The notes below the pieces were generated by a model. That model was not told the origin of the DNA, searched no databases, and was given only the letters and a program-made list of their open reading frames with translations. A stretch of 64,000 bases of DNA, from contig JAGLBE010000003.1 of the NCBI GenBank assembly GCA_018260445.1, positions 62,001-126,000 on the forward strand. The letters are read 5' to 3'. The position numbers were made by a program, and so were the translations under genes. This document shows positions 43,081 through 51,403 of the stretch, one piece after another; positions within the stretch are counted from its first letter, which is position 1, and each line of letters starts with the position of its first letter. The stretch comes from Psychrobacter sp. (GTDB taxonomy: Bacteria; Pseudomonadota; Gammaproteobacteria; Pseudomonadales; Moraxellaceae).

Positions 43081-43749
43081 TCAAATACTGTCCGGGCTAC
43101 GTAAGTTTTTAACGGCAATGCGATCCGCCTGCTTGCGGTCACGCTCCGGTAACATTTGCGGTTGATAAATGCCTTGATCATTGACATACGCGCCAAGCGG
43201 TCTACGCTCTTTAGAAATCGATTCTTGCAGTAACATTAATCCTTGAATCAAAGCCTCAGGACGTGGCGGACAACCAGGCACATAGACATCGACAGGGATA
43301 ATTTTATCCACGCCTTGCACCACCGAATAAATGTCATACATCCCGCCAGAATTGGCGCAAGCCCCCATCGAAATGACCCATTTTGGCTCTAGCATTTGTT
43401 CATACAAACGCTGAATAACCGGTGCCATTTTAATAAAACAGGTACCTGCCACAATCATCACGTCCGCCTGACGTGGCGAGGCCCGAATCACTTCTGCGCC
43501 AAAGCGCGATAAATCGTGCACTGCGGTGAGCGTCGTGGCATATTCTACATAACAACAGGAAGTACCAAAATTAAACGGCCAAAGCGAATGTTTGCGGCCC
43601 CAATTGGCCGACGCATGCACCATATCTTCTAGCTTGCCCATAAACACATTGCGGTTAACCTCATCGTCAATCGGGTTGTTAACGGTCTGTCTGGTTTGAG
43701 CAGGATAGGCCTCTGCATCAGGATTGGCACGGGTTAGCGTATATTTCAT
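43081..43749 (-). CDS. nuoB: NADH-quinone oxidoreductase subunit B
   Basis: Holds cluster N2, the electron donor to quinone. The ligand motifs [21 protein letters not shown] and [15 protein letters not shown] are present. Length 222 is normal. It starts nine bases beyond the nuoA stop in the same direction. Confidence 0.97.
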   Translation of the reverse strand: MKYTLTRANPDAEAYPAQTRQTVNNPIDDEVNRNVFMGKLEDMVHASANWGRKHSLWPFNFGTSCCYVEYATTLTAVHDLSRFGAEVIRASPRQADVMIVAGTCFIKMAPVIQRLYEQMLEPKWVISMGACANSGGMYDIYSVVQGVDKIIPVDVYVPGCPPRPEALIQGLMLLQESISKERRPLGAYVNDQGIYQPQMLPERDRKQADRIAVKNLRSPDSI

Positions 43750-43758
43750 GATTGACCC

Positions 43759-44481
43759 TTATGAAGACGATTTGGCAGAGGAGGACCTAGAGGGCGTTGC
43801 TGCTTTGGCAAGTAAGGCGGGTTGCGACGGCGTTGTCGGCATTGTCGGTATTGTCTTGGCAGATGTTGATACACTGCCAACAGGCGCTGCAAAATCGACA
43901 GAGGTGATTTGACCGGTGCTATTGATATGGTCAACGTTAGCAAGGTGGCGTTTATTGGCCGCAATATCATTTGATACGTTCACTTGACCGGACGACTGTG
44001 CCGGTACCTTGCCTGTGGGGTCGGTATGTAACTCATCTACGCCAGCAAATTTAGTAATGCTAGCAAGGTTAAAACCTGCTGGTGCTGCTGTCAAACGGGG
44101 TTTTTTACGCCGCTTATCCGCCGGTGACCAATCAATAGCACCCACGCTTAAGGCATATACCAGGCCAATTAATAAGTCGACCACAAAAATAACCACGGTG
44201 ATATAACCCACCCAGCCGGCCTCTTTTACCGAGACTGCGTAGGCGTATAAATACAGCGCTTCTAAATCAAAAATAACAAAAAAGATAGCCACCAAATAAA
44301 ATTTCGCCGACATACGAATACGGGCGTTGCCTGCTCCAACAACGCCCGATTCAAATACCTCTTCTTTTTCTAGACCTTGCGAGCGCCCGCCTAATAAGCG
44401 TGGCACCACCAGCATAAACACGACCAGAGCAATGGCCGCTAAAATAAAGGCTAATGCTGACCAATTAAAGGCAGACGTCAT
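43759..44481 (-). CDS. nuoA: NADH-quinone oxidoreductase subunit A with long C-terminal tail
   Basis: Membrane subunit at the junction of the two complex I arms; first gene of the nuo series. The core (residues 1-130) has three helices and the typical EEVFESGVVGAGNARIRMSAKFYLVAIFFVIFDLEALYLY. The tail DELHTDPTGKVPAQSSG resembles the Acinetobacter protein; a further about 70 residues of Ser/Thr/Ala/Pro-rich sequence follow, for 240 in total against 147 in E. coli. GAGGAG lies eight bases before the ATG. Confidence 0.95.
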   Translation of the reverse strand: MTSAFNWSALAFILAAIALVVFMLVVPRLLGGRSQGLEKEEVFESGVVGAGNARIRMSAKFYLVAIFFVIFDLEALYLYAYAVSVKEAGWVGYITVVIFVVDLLIGLVYALSVGAIDWSPADKRRKKPRLTAAPAGFNLASITKFAGVDELHTDPTGKVPAQSSGQVNVSNDIAANKRHLANVDHINSTGQITSVDFAAPVGSVSTSAKTIPTMPTTPSQPALLAKAATPSRSSSAKSSS

Positions 44482-44917
44482 GCGTGAATCTCCTCACCCG
44501 CTAGTCTCAAATCAAGATGCTAGCGACTTATTTAAGTTATCTTTTTTTATGCTTGCTAAACTTATGGTCTAATTGTTGCTACTTGGCAAAAACTGCCACT
44601 TAACTACTAAGTAAGTGTCAGTAAGCGATTCACTATACTGCTATTGCCAGCATCTTGGCCAGTATCTTGACAAAGCTTGACTATGAACAAGGCTATTATA
44701 AGCCAAAAGCCAAGGTAAAGCTAAATTTTAAGCAGGCAGTTTATGTACGTTGACCACAAACCCGCTATTGACAGCCTCGTTAATGTCGCTAATCTCTAAA
44801 AAGCCTTAAAAAAGGGCACTGCCATTATAGTTTTGCCAGTAAAAAACAACTAGAGTATTTTTTGTCTAGCGAATATTACCTTGGCTGGTATAAGCGCACT
44901 AGATTGCCTATTGCCTA
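44482..44917. other. Gap upstream of nuoA and downstream of dcd
   Basis: No gene is supported. The nuo operon promoter must be here on the minus strand. TTGCCA and CATAAG spaced by 17 bases around 44560-44590 are a weak candidate. No clear dcd terminator is seen. Confidence 0.5.
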
Positions 44918-45493
44918 TCAGGCTTTGGGTAACGTCACCCCTTGTTGACCTTGATATTTACCGCCACGGTCTTTATAACTGGTTTCGCACACGTCATCGG
45001 CATCGCTTTGAAAAAACAGCATTTGCGCCACCCCTTCACCTGCATAAATACGGGCAGGCAAGGTGGTGGTGTTGCTGAACTCTAAGGTCACATGGCCTTC
45101 CCATTCGGGTTCTAGCGGGGTAACATTAACGATAATGCCACAGCGTGCATAGGTTGACTTGCCCAAGCAAATCGTCAACACATCACGAGGGATGCGAAAA
45201 TACTCGACCGTACGCGCTAAGGCAAACGAGTTAGGCGGAATGATACACTCATCGCCCACAATGTCAATAAAGCTATTTTCATCAAAGTTTTTGGGGTCGA
45301 CAATCGCCGAATGCACGTTGGTAAACACTTTAAATTCACGCGCGCAGCGCACATCATAGCCGTAACTTGAGGTACCATAACTGACCAGTTTGTCACCTGC
45401 GTCATTAAAACGTACTTGGCCGGCTTCAAATGGCGCAATCATGGCATGCTCTACAGCCATCTTGCGAATCCAGCGGTCTGATTTAATTGACAT
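44918..45493 (-). CDS. dcd: dCTP deaminase
   Basis: Converts dCTP to dUTP in pyrimidine nucleotide synthesis. The signatures [22 protein letters not shown] and [22 protein letters not shown] are those of the trimeric Dcd family. Length 191 is normal. The gene lies downstream of apbC, as in relatives, but here a DUF2804-like gene stands between them. Confidence 0.96.
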   Translation of the reverse strand: MSIKSDRWIRKMAVEHAMIAPFEAGQVRFNDAGDKLVSYGTSSYGYDVRCAREFKVFTNVHSAIVDPKNFDENSFIDIVGDECIIPPNSFALARTVEYFRIPRDVLTICLGKSTYARCGIIVNVTPLEPEWEGHVTLEFSNTTTLPARIYAGEGVAQMLFFQSDADDVCETSYKDRGGKYQGQQGVTLPKA

Positions 45494-45709
45494 AGTCTAT
45501 CCTAATAGTTAAAAAAATGGCACATTATAGAGTATATTAGCGTTAAACCGCTATTCCAAATGATAGACCATAACGTGTATTGCTTAACACTTGAGTCACT
45601 TCATGACTGTATTTGTCTGGTCGAAAGAGCTTGATACGCGGTAAATTAAATAAAATAGTATTTATCATTTTTCCCTTAGGGACGAGTTTTGCATTAGCCA
45701 ATAAATCCC

Positions 45710-46807
45710 CTACCACTTGGCAAAATGGTCTTCTGCCAGCCCCAGTACCTTATCCAGCCTAATCATCGCATCGCCCATGTCTATAACGCCTGAATATTCC
45801 CCTATCCATTGCTCAAAGATACTGGCAATCACCCCAAAGTTATCGGTTTTTTTGTACACCTTAATGGGCTTAAAGGTTAAGTCAATAGTCACGGTGCTCC
45901 AGCCTAGGTTTTGATGTTGGATAGTCCATAGTTTGTTGTCACGCTCATTGCTTAGATGCTTAGGTTTACGGCTTTCATCTCGGCAAAAGAATACTGGCGG
46001 TAAATAGAAAATCTGCCCCTCAAGCCAGCATGCATTCTCGCTCACGCCTGTCTCGTTAACCCCCATCGATAAATTAAGCATAAAATGGCGATTGTCGGCC
46101 AATGTGGTATTAATACATGCCCAAAACCAATTGGTGATATGGCGCATAAAACCCAGTGTCCAGTCTAGGTTAGCCAGTGTATTGGGATTAAACATAATAC
46201 GCTGCTGAGTTTGCTGATTAAAACCATTCGCGTTATTTGCCGTCTGTTTAAGATGCAGTGTGCCAATAACCTGTAACGGCTCTTTTTGGGTAAACGTCCA
46301 GCCGCGCCGCCCTGACGGGGTGCATACGGCTAATGGGGCCTTGCCTCGGCTTAGGGTCGCCTCAATACGCACGATGTCGCTATTCAAGGTTAAACCGACG
46401 CTGAGCGGCGTAAACGTCAGTTTTAGGGTCAGCATGGGGTGGCTAAAGCGGATGGTGCCGTGTTGATGGTCACCCGTAAATTTGGAGCCATACGATAACG
46501 GTCTTATAGCCTCAACCACCTCTAAATGCCCGCTATCGTCGTTATAACTATAGACAAACGCACTACTGGCAAGCTTAATTGTTGCGACTGCAATACACAC
46601 CCGATAAGGCGGATGTATCAATTGAATAAAGGCAAATTGATTGGCCTTAATGCGTTTGCGCCATGTGGCAACTGGTTTTTGTGATAATAAATGACTGTGA
46701 TAATCCAAGTAATTTATGGTATTTACCTGGGCAAAGATACCAAATTGGGGCTGTCCGTCTTTGATAAGTTTATCTATGCTCGATAGCCTGATATCTGCCC
46801 GCGCCAT
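45710..46807 (-). CDS. DUF2804-like protein
   Basis: Cytoplasmic-looking 365-residue protein without signal peptide or membrane helix. FGIFAQVNTINYLDY, NWFWACINTTLADNRHFMLNLSMGVNETG and FGVIASIFEQWIGEYSGVI resemble the DUF2804 family, whose function is unknown. In frame and intact. It lies 87 bases downstream of apbC and 216 upstream of dcd. I would not assign a role. Confidence 0.75.
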   Translation of the reverse strand: MARADIRLSSIDKLIKDGQPQFGIFAQVNTINYLDYHSHLLSQKPVATWRKRIKANQFAFIQLIHPPYRVCIAVATIKLASSAFVYSYNDDSGHLEVVEAIRPLSYGSKFTGDHQHGTIRFSHPMLTLKLTFTPLSVGLTLNSDIVRIEATLSRGKAPLAVCTPSGRRGWTFTQKEPLQVIGTLHLKQTANNANGFNQQTQQRIMFNPNTLANLDWTLGFMRHITNWFWACINTTLADNRHFMLNLSMGVNETGVSENACWLEGQIFYLPPVFFCRDESRKPKHLSNERDNKLWTIQHQNLGWSTVTIDLTFKPIKVYKKTDNFGVIASIFEQWIGEYSGVIDMGDAMIRLDKVLGLAEDHFAKW

Positions 46808-46894
46808 GACAACATCCTCGTGAATACCGTTAAACAGATGACAGCTAAACTGTTCAAATGATTAGTAAACAGACTCTACAAATAGACCGATTGC

Positions 46895-48238
46895 TTAAAA
46901 GATACGCCCATCATCACGCACCTTCGCAAACTTTGCGATATTCGCGGCTATATTTTTGGCAATATCAAGGTAAAACTTGGCATAGTCATCGCCTGCGCCT
47001 CCATTGGCTATCACACTCGGCTCGCCCTTATCAACTTGGGCGCGAATGGCGCTGGCTAACGGCAATTGACCTAATAGGGGCACTTGGTATCTTTGTGCAA
47101 TCGTGTCGCCGCCGCCTGCGCCAAATATCGCCTCACTATGACCACAATTTGAGCAGGTATGCAGCGCCATATTTTCAACCACCCCTATCACCGGAATATG
47201 GGTTTTGTTAAACATCTCAATACCTTTTTGAGCATCCATTAAGGCGATGTGCTGCGGCGTGGTGACGATAATCGCCCCAGTGACTGGGATACGCTGTGCC
47301 AAGGTCAGCTGGATATCGCCAGTACCCGGCGGCATATCAATCACCAAATAATCCAGCGTTGGCCAATTGGTATGACCAAACAGTTGCATTAAGGCGCCCG
47401 TCGCTTTGGGGCCACGCCACGCTACAGGGGTATTATCGCCATCAAGCAAGTTGCCAATCGATAGCATTGCCAAACCGTGCGCCGCAATGGGCACAAATTG
47501 TTGGTTTTCAAGCTCAGGTTTAACGCCCGCCACGCCCAACATGGTCGGTATAGAAGGGCCATAAATATCGGCATCCAAGATGCCCACTTTGTTGCCCAGC
47601 TTTTGCAGCGCAAGGGCGATATTCACCGTGGTGGTCGATTTACCCACCCCGCCTTTACCCGATGCCACCACAATAATATGCCGAATACGCGGATGTGGCT
47701 GTAGACTGGCTTGGGTGGGCGCAGGTTTAGCAATGGGCGGTTCGTTGTTAGTATTAGGGTTATTTATAGCAGTCGCCTTATTGCTATCCCCTTGACCTAA
47801 TTGAAGAGATTGCTTTGCTGCTGGCAGCGCAGTGGGTAACACGGTAGCATCGGTTACTTTAGGCAACTGCTTGGGTAGCGTTTGGGTGTTTTTGGCGCCA
47901 GTATTTTTTTTAGAAGCAGCGCCTTGAGGCGCCGTTGCAGCGGATGTTTTAGACGGCAAACTGACATTTAAATTCACTTCTTTAATACCATGCAAGTGCA
48001 ATTGCTGACTTAACTCTCGGTGGATTTTTTCGGGGTTAGCATCTGCTGGTAACCGCAAATCCAGCGTCACGGATGTGCCTTGACGTTGCAGACTCGTCAC
48101 CATAGGGGCAATGCTTTTATTATCAATATGATAGCCCAATAACACTTTGTCTAAAGCGGTGTCCATTTGCGCACTGTCGTTTGCAGTTTGTCTGTCATTA
48201 CTGGTATTTTTGGTCGATTTTTTAATAAAACTAAACAT
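46895..48238 (-). CDS. apbC: Iron-sulfur cluster carrier protein ApbC/Mrp
   Basis: P-loop ATPase that carries [4Fe-4S] clusters to apoproteins such as complex I subunits. An N-terminal MIP18/DUF59-like segment (about residues 20-90) is followed by an Ala/Lys/Asn-rich linker and the ATPase with GKGGVGKST and the Fe-S dimer motif CSNCGH. ATG at 48238 is chosen because GAGG lies five bases upstream; the frame extends to a GTG at 48265 with no such site. 447 residues is longer than the usual about 370, owing to the linker. Confidence 0.93.
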   Translation of the reverse strand: MFSFIKKSTKNTSNDRQTANDSAQMDTALDKVLLGYHIDNKSIAPMVTSLQRQGTSVTLDLRLPADANPEKIHRELSQQLHLHGIKEVNLNVSLPSKTSAATAPQGAASKKNTGAKNTQTLPKQLPKVTDATVLPTALPAAKQSLQLGQGDSNKATAINNPNTNNEPPIAKPAPTQASLQPHPRIRHIIVVASGKGGVGKSTTTVNIALALQKLGNKVGILDADIYGPSIPTMLGVAGVKPELENQQFVPIAAHGLAMLSIGNLLDGDNTPVAWRGPKATGALMQLFGHTNWPTLDYLVIDMPPGTGDIQLTLAQRIPVTGAIIVTTPQHIALMDAQKGIEMFNKTHIPVIGVVENMALHTCSNCGHSEAIFGAGGGDTIAQRYQVPLLGQLPLASAIRAQVDKGEPSVIANGGAGDDYAKFYLDIAKNIAANIAKFAKVRDDGRIF

Positions 48239-48496
48239 GGTTGCCTCGTCGCCTTGCTGTCGCACTTACCATTTGTCATGATGTCATGCATTCAACCGGC
48301 TAGTGTAGCTGATTTTGGGTGACAACAAAACCAAGAACGTGTTGCATATTCGCAGTTTAGCCCAATCTCAATAAAGCACAGATACTCACAATCCTTCACC
48401 AAAGCCGTCAGCCAATCCGTCAGCCAATCTATGTTAGTGAATCGCATTTTAATCAGCACCCGCTTTAGTTTTTAAAGCATCTCATTCATCAACTGG

Positions 48497-49294
48497 TTAA
48501 TTCATAAACCAGCCATGACTTGCGACAATAGACTGCCCAGTGAACACATTGGTGGGAAAAGCGGCCAAAAACAGTGCCAGTTGCGCAATATCTTCGGTGC
48601 TGGTAAATTCTTTATCAACGGTATTCACCAACATAATGTCGTTAACCACCTCTTCTTCGCTGATGCCTTTTTCTTTGGCTTGTTCAGGAATTTGCTTTTC
48701 GACCAAAGGCGTTTTTACAAACCCGGGGCAAATAACATGCGCGCGCACATTGTATTCTGCGCCCTCTTTTGCTAAGACTCGGCACAACCCTAACAAGCCA
48801 TGTTTGGCCGTGACATACGGCGCTTTGTATAACGATGCCTCGTGCGAGTGCACTGAGCCCATATAAATGACGGTGCCGGTATTGTCGTTAGTGTACATAT
48901 ATTGCAATGCCGCTTTGGTGGTTAAAAAAGCGCCATCTAGATGAATGGCCTGCATTTTTTTCCAATCGGCAAACTCTAGCTTATGAATAGGGTTAATAAT
49001 CTGGATGCCCGCATTGGACACTAAAATATCAATGCTGCCAAACTCGTCCACCAACGCCTTGACCCCGTCATTCACCGCCGATTCTGAGGTGACGTCCATC
49101 GCAATCGCCAGTGCTTTGCCGCCTTTGTCTTTAATAGCATCAACGGTTTTTTGTGCCGCCTCCAAATTAATATCGGCAATGCCTACCGCTGCCCCAGCTT
49201 GGGCAAAGGTTACGGCGATATCCTTGCCGATGCCACTTGCCGACCCGGTAACCAACGCAACTTTTCCGCTTAAATCTTGGTTTAATGACGTCAT
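48497..49294 (-). CDS. bdhA: 3-hydroxybutyrate dehydrogenase
   Basis: Short-chain dehydrogenase that oxidises 3-hydroxybutyrate to acetoacetate with NAD. The dinucleotide motif TGSASGIG, the NAGI loop, and the YVTAK catalytic Tyr-Lys pair with upstream Ser are visible; HGWFMN at the C-terminus and [17 protein letters not shown] are typical of 3-hydroxybutyrate dehydrogenase. Length 265 fits. It is last in a scoA-scoB-bdhA series on the minus strand, which supports the assignment. Confidence 0.9.
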   Translation of the reverse strand: MTSLNQDLSGKVALVTGSASGIGKDIAVTFAQAGAAVGIADINLEAAQKTVDAIKDKGGKALAIAMDVTSESAVNDGVKALVDEFGSIDILVSNAGIQIINPIHKLEFADWKKMQAIHLDGAFLTTKAALQYMYTNDNTGTVIYMGSVHSHEASLYKAPYVTAKHGLLGLCRVLAKEGAEYNVRAHVICPGFVKTPLVEKQIPEQAKEKGISEEEVVNDIMLVNTVDKEFTSTEDIAQLALFLAAFPTNVFTGQSIVASHGWFMN

Positions 49295-49470
49295 GATGAA
49301 TGATACCTTATGTATTGTTTAATGATTAGGGTTTATGATTTAAGGTTTTAGGTCTTTAATTTAGTCGTTCATATGGGTTTTATATTGGGTTTAATAAATA
49401 AAACAATCACCAGTCTATATAAGATGGATTCAGCCGATGCGGGCATCTATCTCACTTGTCATCTTAATGA

Positions 49471-49500
49471 GCATTAGTAAGCATTAGTAAGCATTAGTGA
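49471..49500. repeat. 10-bp tandem repeat, 3 copies, over the scoB stop codon
   Basis: GCATTAGTAA twice and GCATTAGTGA once. The last unit covers the scoB stop codon, so the array begins inside the gene's end. Confidence 0.85.
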
Positions 49501-50138
49501 GCAATTGCCACTGGGGTTTTTTGCTGCAACTCTTCAAAGCTTACCCCCTCTGCCAGCTCTACCAGCTTTAGCCCTCTTTTGCCCGGGCTAACGTCGGTCA
49601 CATCGAGCACGGCCAGCTCGGTAATAATACGGTCAACCACTTTTTGTCCGGTTAACGGCAATTGACACTCGGCCAATATTTTGGGCTCACCATGTTTATT
49701 AACTTGCTCCATCAGCACAATCACCCGTTGCACGCCGGCCACTAAGTCCATAGCGCCGCCCATGCCTTTGACCATCTTGCCAGGAATCATCCAATTGGCT
49801 AAATCGCCTTGCTCTGACACTTCCATAGCCCCAAGAATCGCCAGATTAACGTGTCCGCCTCGAATCATGGCAAACGACGTTGAGCTGGCAAAAAAACTGG
49901 CGCCGGGTTCTGCGGTCACCGTTTGTTTGCCTGCGTTGATTAAGTCTGGGTCGACGTTGTCTTGTGTGGGAAACTCACCAATGCCCAACAAGCCATTTTC
50001 AGATTGTAGCCAAACGTCCACACCTTCGGGAATATAATTGGCCACCAGCGTGGGTAGTCCAATGCCTAGGTTGACATAAAATCCATCTTGTAACTCTTTG
50101 GCAGCCCGTTGTGCCATTTGCTCTCTTGACCATGCCAT
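49494..50138 (-). CDS. scoB: 3-oxoacid CoA-transferase subunit B
   Basis: With ScoA it moves CoA from succinyl-CoA (or acetyl-CoA) to acetoacetate. The catalytic glutamate lies in SENGLLGIG, and [16 protein letters not shown] ([17 protein letters not shown]) is the usual beta-subunit start. Length 214 is normal. It sits 122 bases downstream of scoA and 199 upstream of bdhA. Confidence 0.92.
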   Translation of the reverse strand: MAWSREQMAQRAAKELQDGFYVNLGIGLPTLVANYIPEGVDVWLQSENGLLGIGEFPTQDNVDPDLINAGKQTVTAEPGASFFASSTSFAMIRGGHVNLAILGAMEVSEQGDLANWMIPGKMVKGMGGAMDLVAGVQRVIVLMEQVNKHGEPKILAECQLPLTGQKVVDRIITELAVLDVTDVSPGKRGLKLVELAEGVSFEELQQKTPVAIAH

Positions 50139-50260
50139 AGTCCTGTTCCTTATTGATAGTAATAGTCTGTTTTTTAACTGTTATCTGCTAATATCTACTA
50201 AATTTTATTTATCAGCGCATGACTTCTAACCGCAGCTTTGTCACCGTCAATAGCAAATAG

Positions 50261-50962
50261 CTACTGCTTCACCGTCACTTTTTCAATGCGTTTTTCTGGA
50301 TTGCGGTTAAGGATGATGCGCTGCACAAAAATGCCTGGCAAATGGATGGCGTCCGCATCTAGCTCGCCAATTTCCACGATTTCTTCCACTTCTGCCACGG
50401 TTATTTTGCCAGCCATGGCACAATCGGGATTAAAGTTACGCGCGGTTTTATTAAACATTAAATTGCCTGCTTTATCCGCCTTTTGCGCTTTTACTAAGGC
50501 AATATCGGCGGTGAGGGCATGCTCCAAAATATAGGTGCGCCCATTAAATTCACGGCTCTCTTTACCCTCTGCCACTTGCGTGCCCACCCCAGTGGCAGTA
50601 TAAAACGCCGGAATACCAGCGCCGCCCGCCCGTAGTTTTTCGGCCAAAGTGCCTTGCGGTGTGAGCTCCACATCCAGCTCGCCGCCTAAAAACTGGCGTT
50701 CAAACTCTTTGTTTTCGCCCACATACGAGGCAATCATTTTTTTGATTTGCCGAGTGTTTAATAATAAGCCTAGGCCAAAATCATCCACGCCAGCGTTGTT
50801 ACTGATGCAGGTTAGCTCTTTAACCCCACTGTCTCTTAGCGCTACAATTAAGGCCTCAGGAATACCGCACAGCCCAAAGCCGCCAATGGCTAACGTTTGC
50901 CCGTCTTTTATGATGTCTTGTAAAGCCTGTTCGGCGCTGTCATAAATTTTTGATTGACTCAT
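50261..50962 (-). CDS. scoA: 3-oxoacid CoA-transferase subunit A
   Basis: Alpha subunit of the succinyl-CoA:3-ketoacid (or acetoacetate) CoA-transferase. [13 protein letters not shown] is the CoA-binding glycine-rich stretch; [15 protein letters not shown] and [17 protein letters not shown] are conserved. Length 233 is normal. An AGGAGAGAATA ribosome site precedes the ATG. A hexamer repeat lies about 30-60 bases upstream of the start. Confidence 0.92.
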   Translation of the reverse strand: MSQSKIYDSAEQALQDIIKDGQTLAIGGFGLCGIPEALIVALRDSGVKELTCISNNAGVDDFGLGLLLNTRQIKKMIASYVGENKEFERQFLGGELDVELTPQGTLAEKLRAGGAGIPAFYTATGVGTQVAEGKESREFNGRTYILEHALTADIALVKAQKADKAGNLMFNKTARNFNPDCAMAGKITVAEVEEIVEIGELDADAIHLPGIFVQRIILNRNPEKRIEKVTVKQ

Positions 50963-50990
50963 TATTCTCTCCTTGATGGCATCTGCCTAA

Positions 50991-51020
50991 AAAAATAAAA
51001 ATAAAAATAAAAATAAAAAT
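50991..51020. repeat. Hexanucleotide (AAAAAT) repeat, 5 copies, upstream of scoA
   Basis: Five perfect AAAAAT units, 29-58 bases before the scoA start, in a position that could overlap its promoter or leader. Confidence 0.9.
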
Positions 51021-51050
51021 GAACAGCAACTATTTTATTGGCGATGTATT

Positions 51051-51105
51051 GTCTGTTTACTGTCTGTTTACTGTCTGTTTACTGTCTGTTTACTGTCTGT
51101 TTACT
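51051..51105. repeat. 11-bp perfect tandem repeat, 5 copies
   Basis: GTCTGTTTACT five times without error, in the divergent scoA-metG gap. The rest of that 441-base gap shows no gene. Confidence 0.92.
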
Positions 51106-51403
51106 GTCTATGCATGGCCTACTCTAGTGATGATTCAATCACCAAGCGTGGCTAGTTGATTAGCAATAGTCTAGCTTAAAAACAGCATAAATTTATGACA
51201 AGGTACAATTGTTAACCAAATTTTACCACCGACTTTACAGGATGGTTTCGCGCTTATTTCGCGCTTATCTCGTGATGCCCAACCCACTATGAGACGCTCA
51301 GTCTCTAGGTAAATTCCCATTTTCAAATGATTTACGGTATCATAGGCGGATATTTTAAATCCAACTTAGCCACTCCAAATTTATAAACCTAATAGGTGAT
51401 TTT

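Noticed and set aside
50991..51105. Tandem arrays resembling CRISPR repeats
   Set aside because: Units are 6 and 11 bp, contiguous, with no spacers and no cas genes. The same applies to the other arrays in the window.
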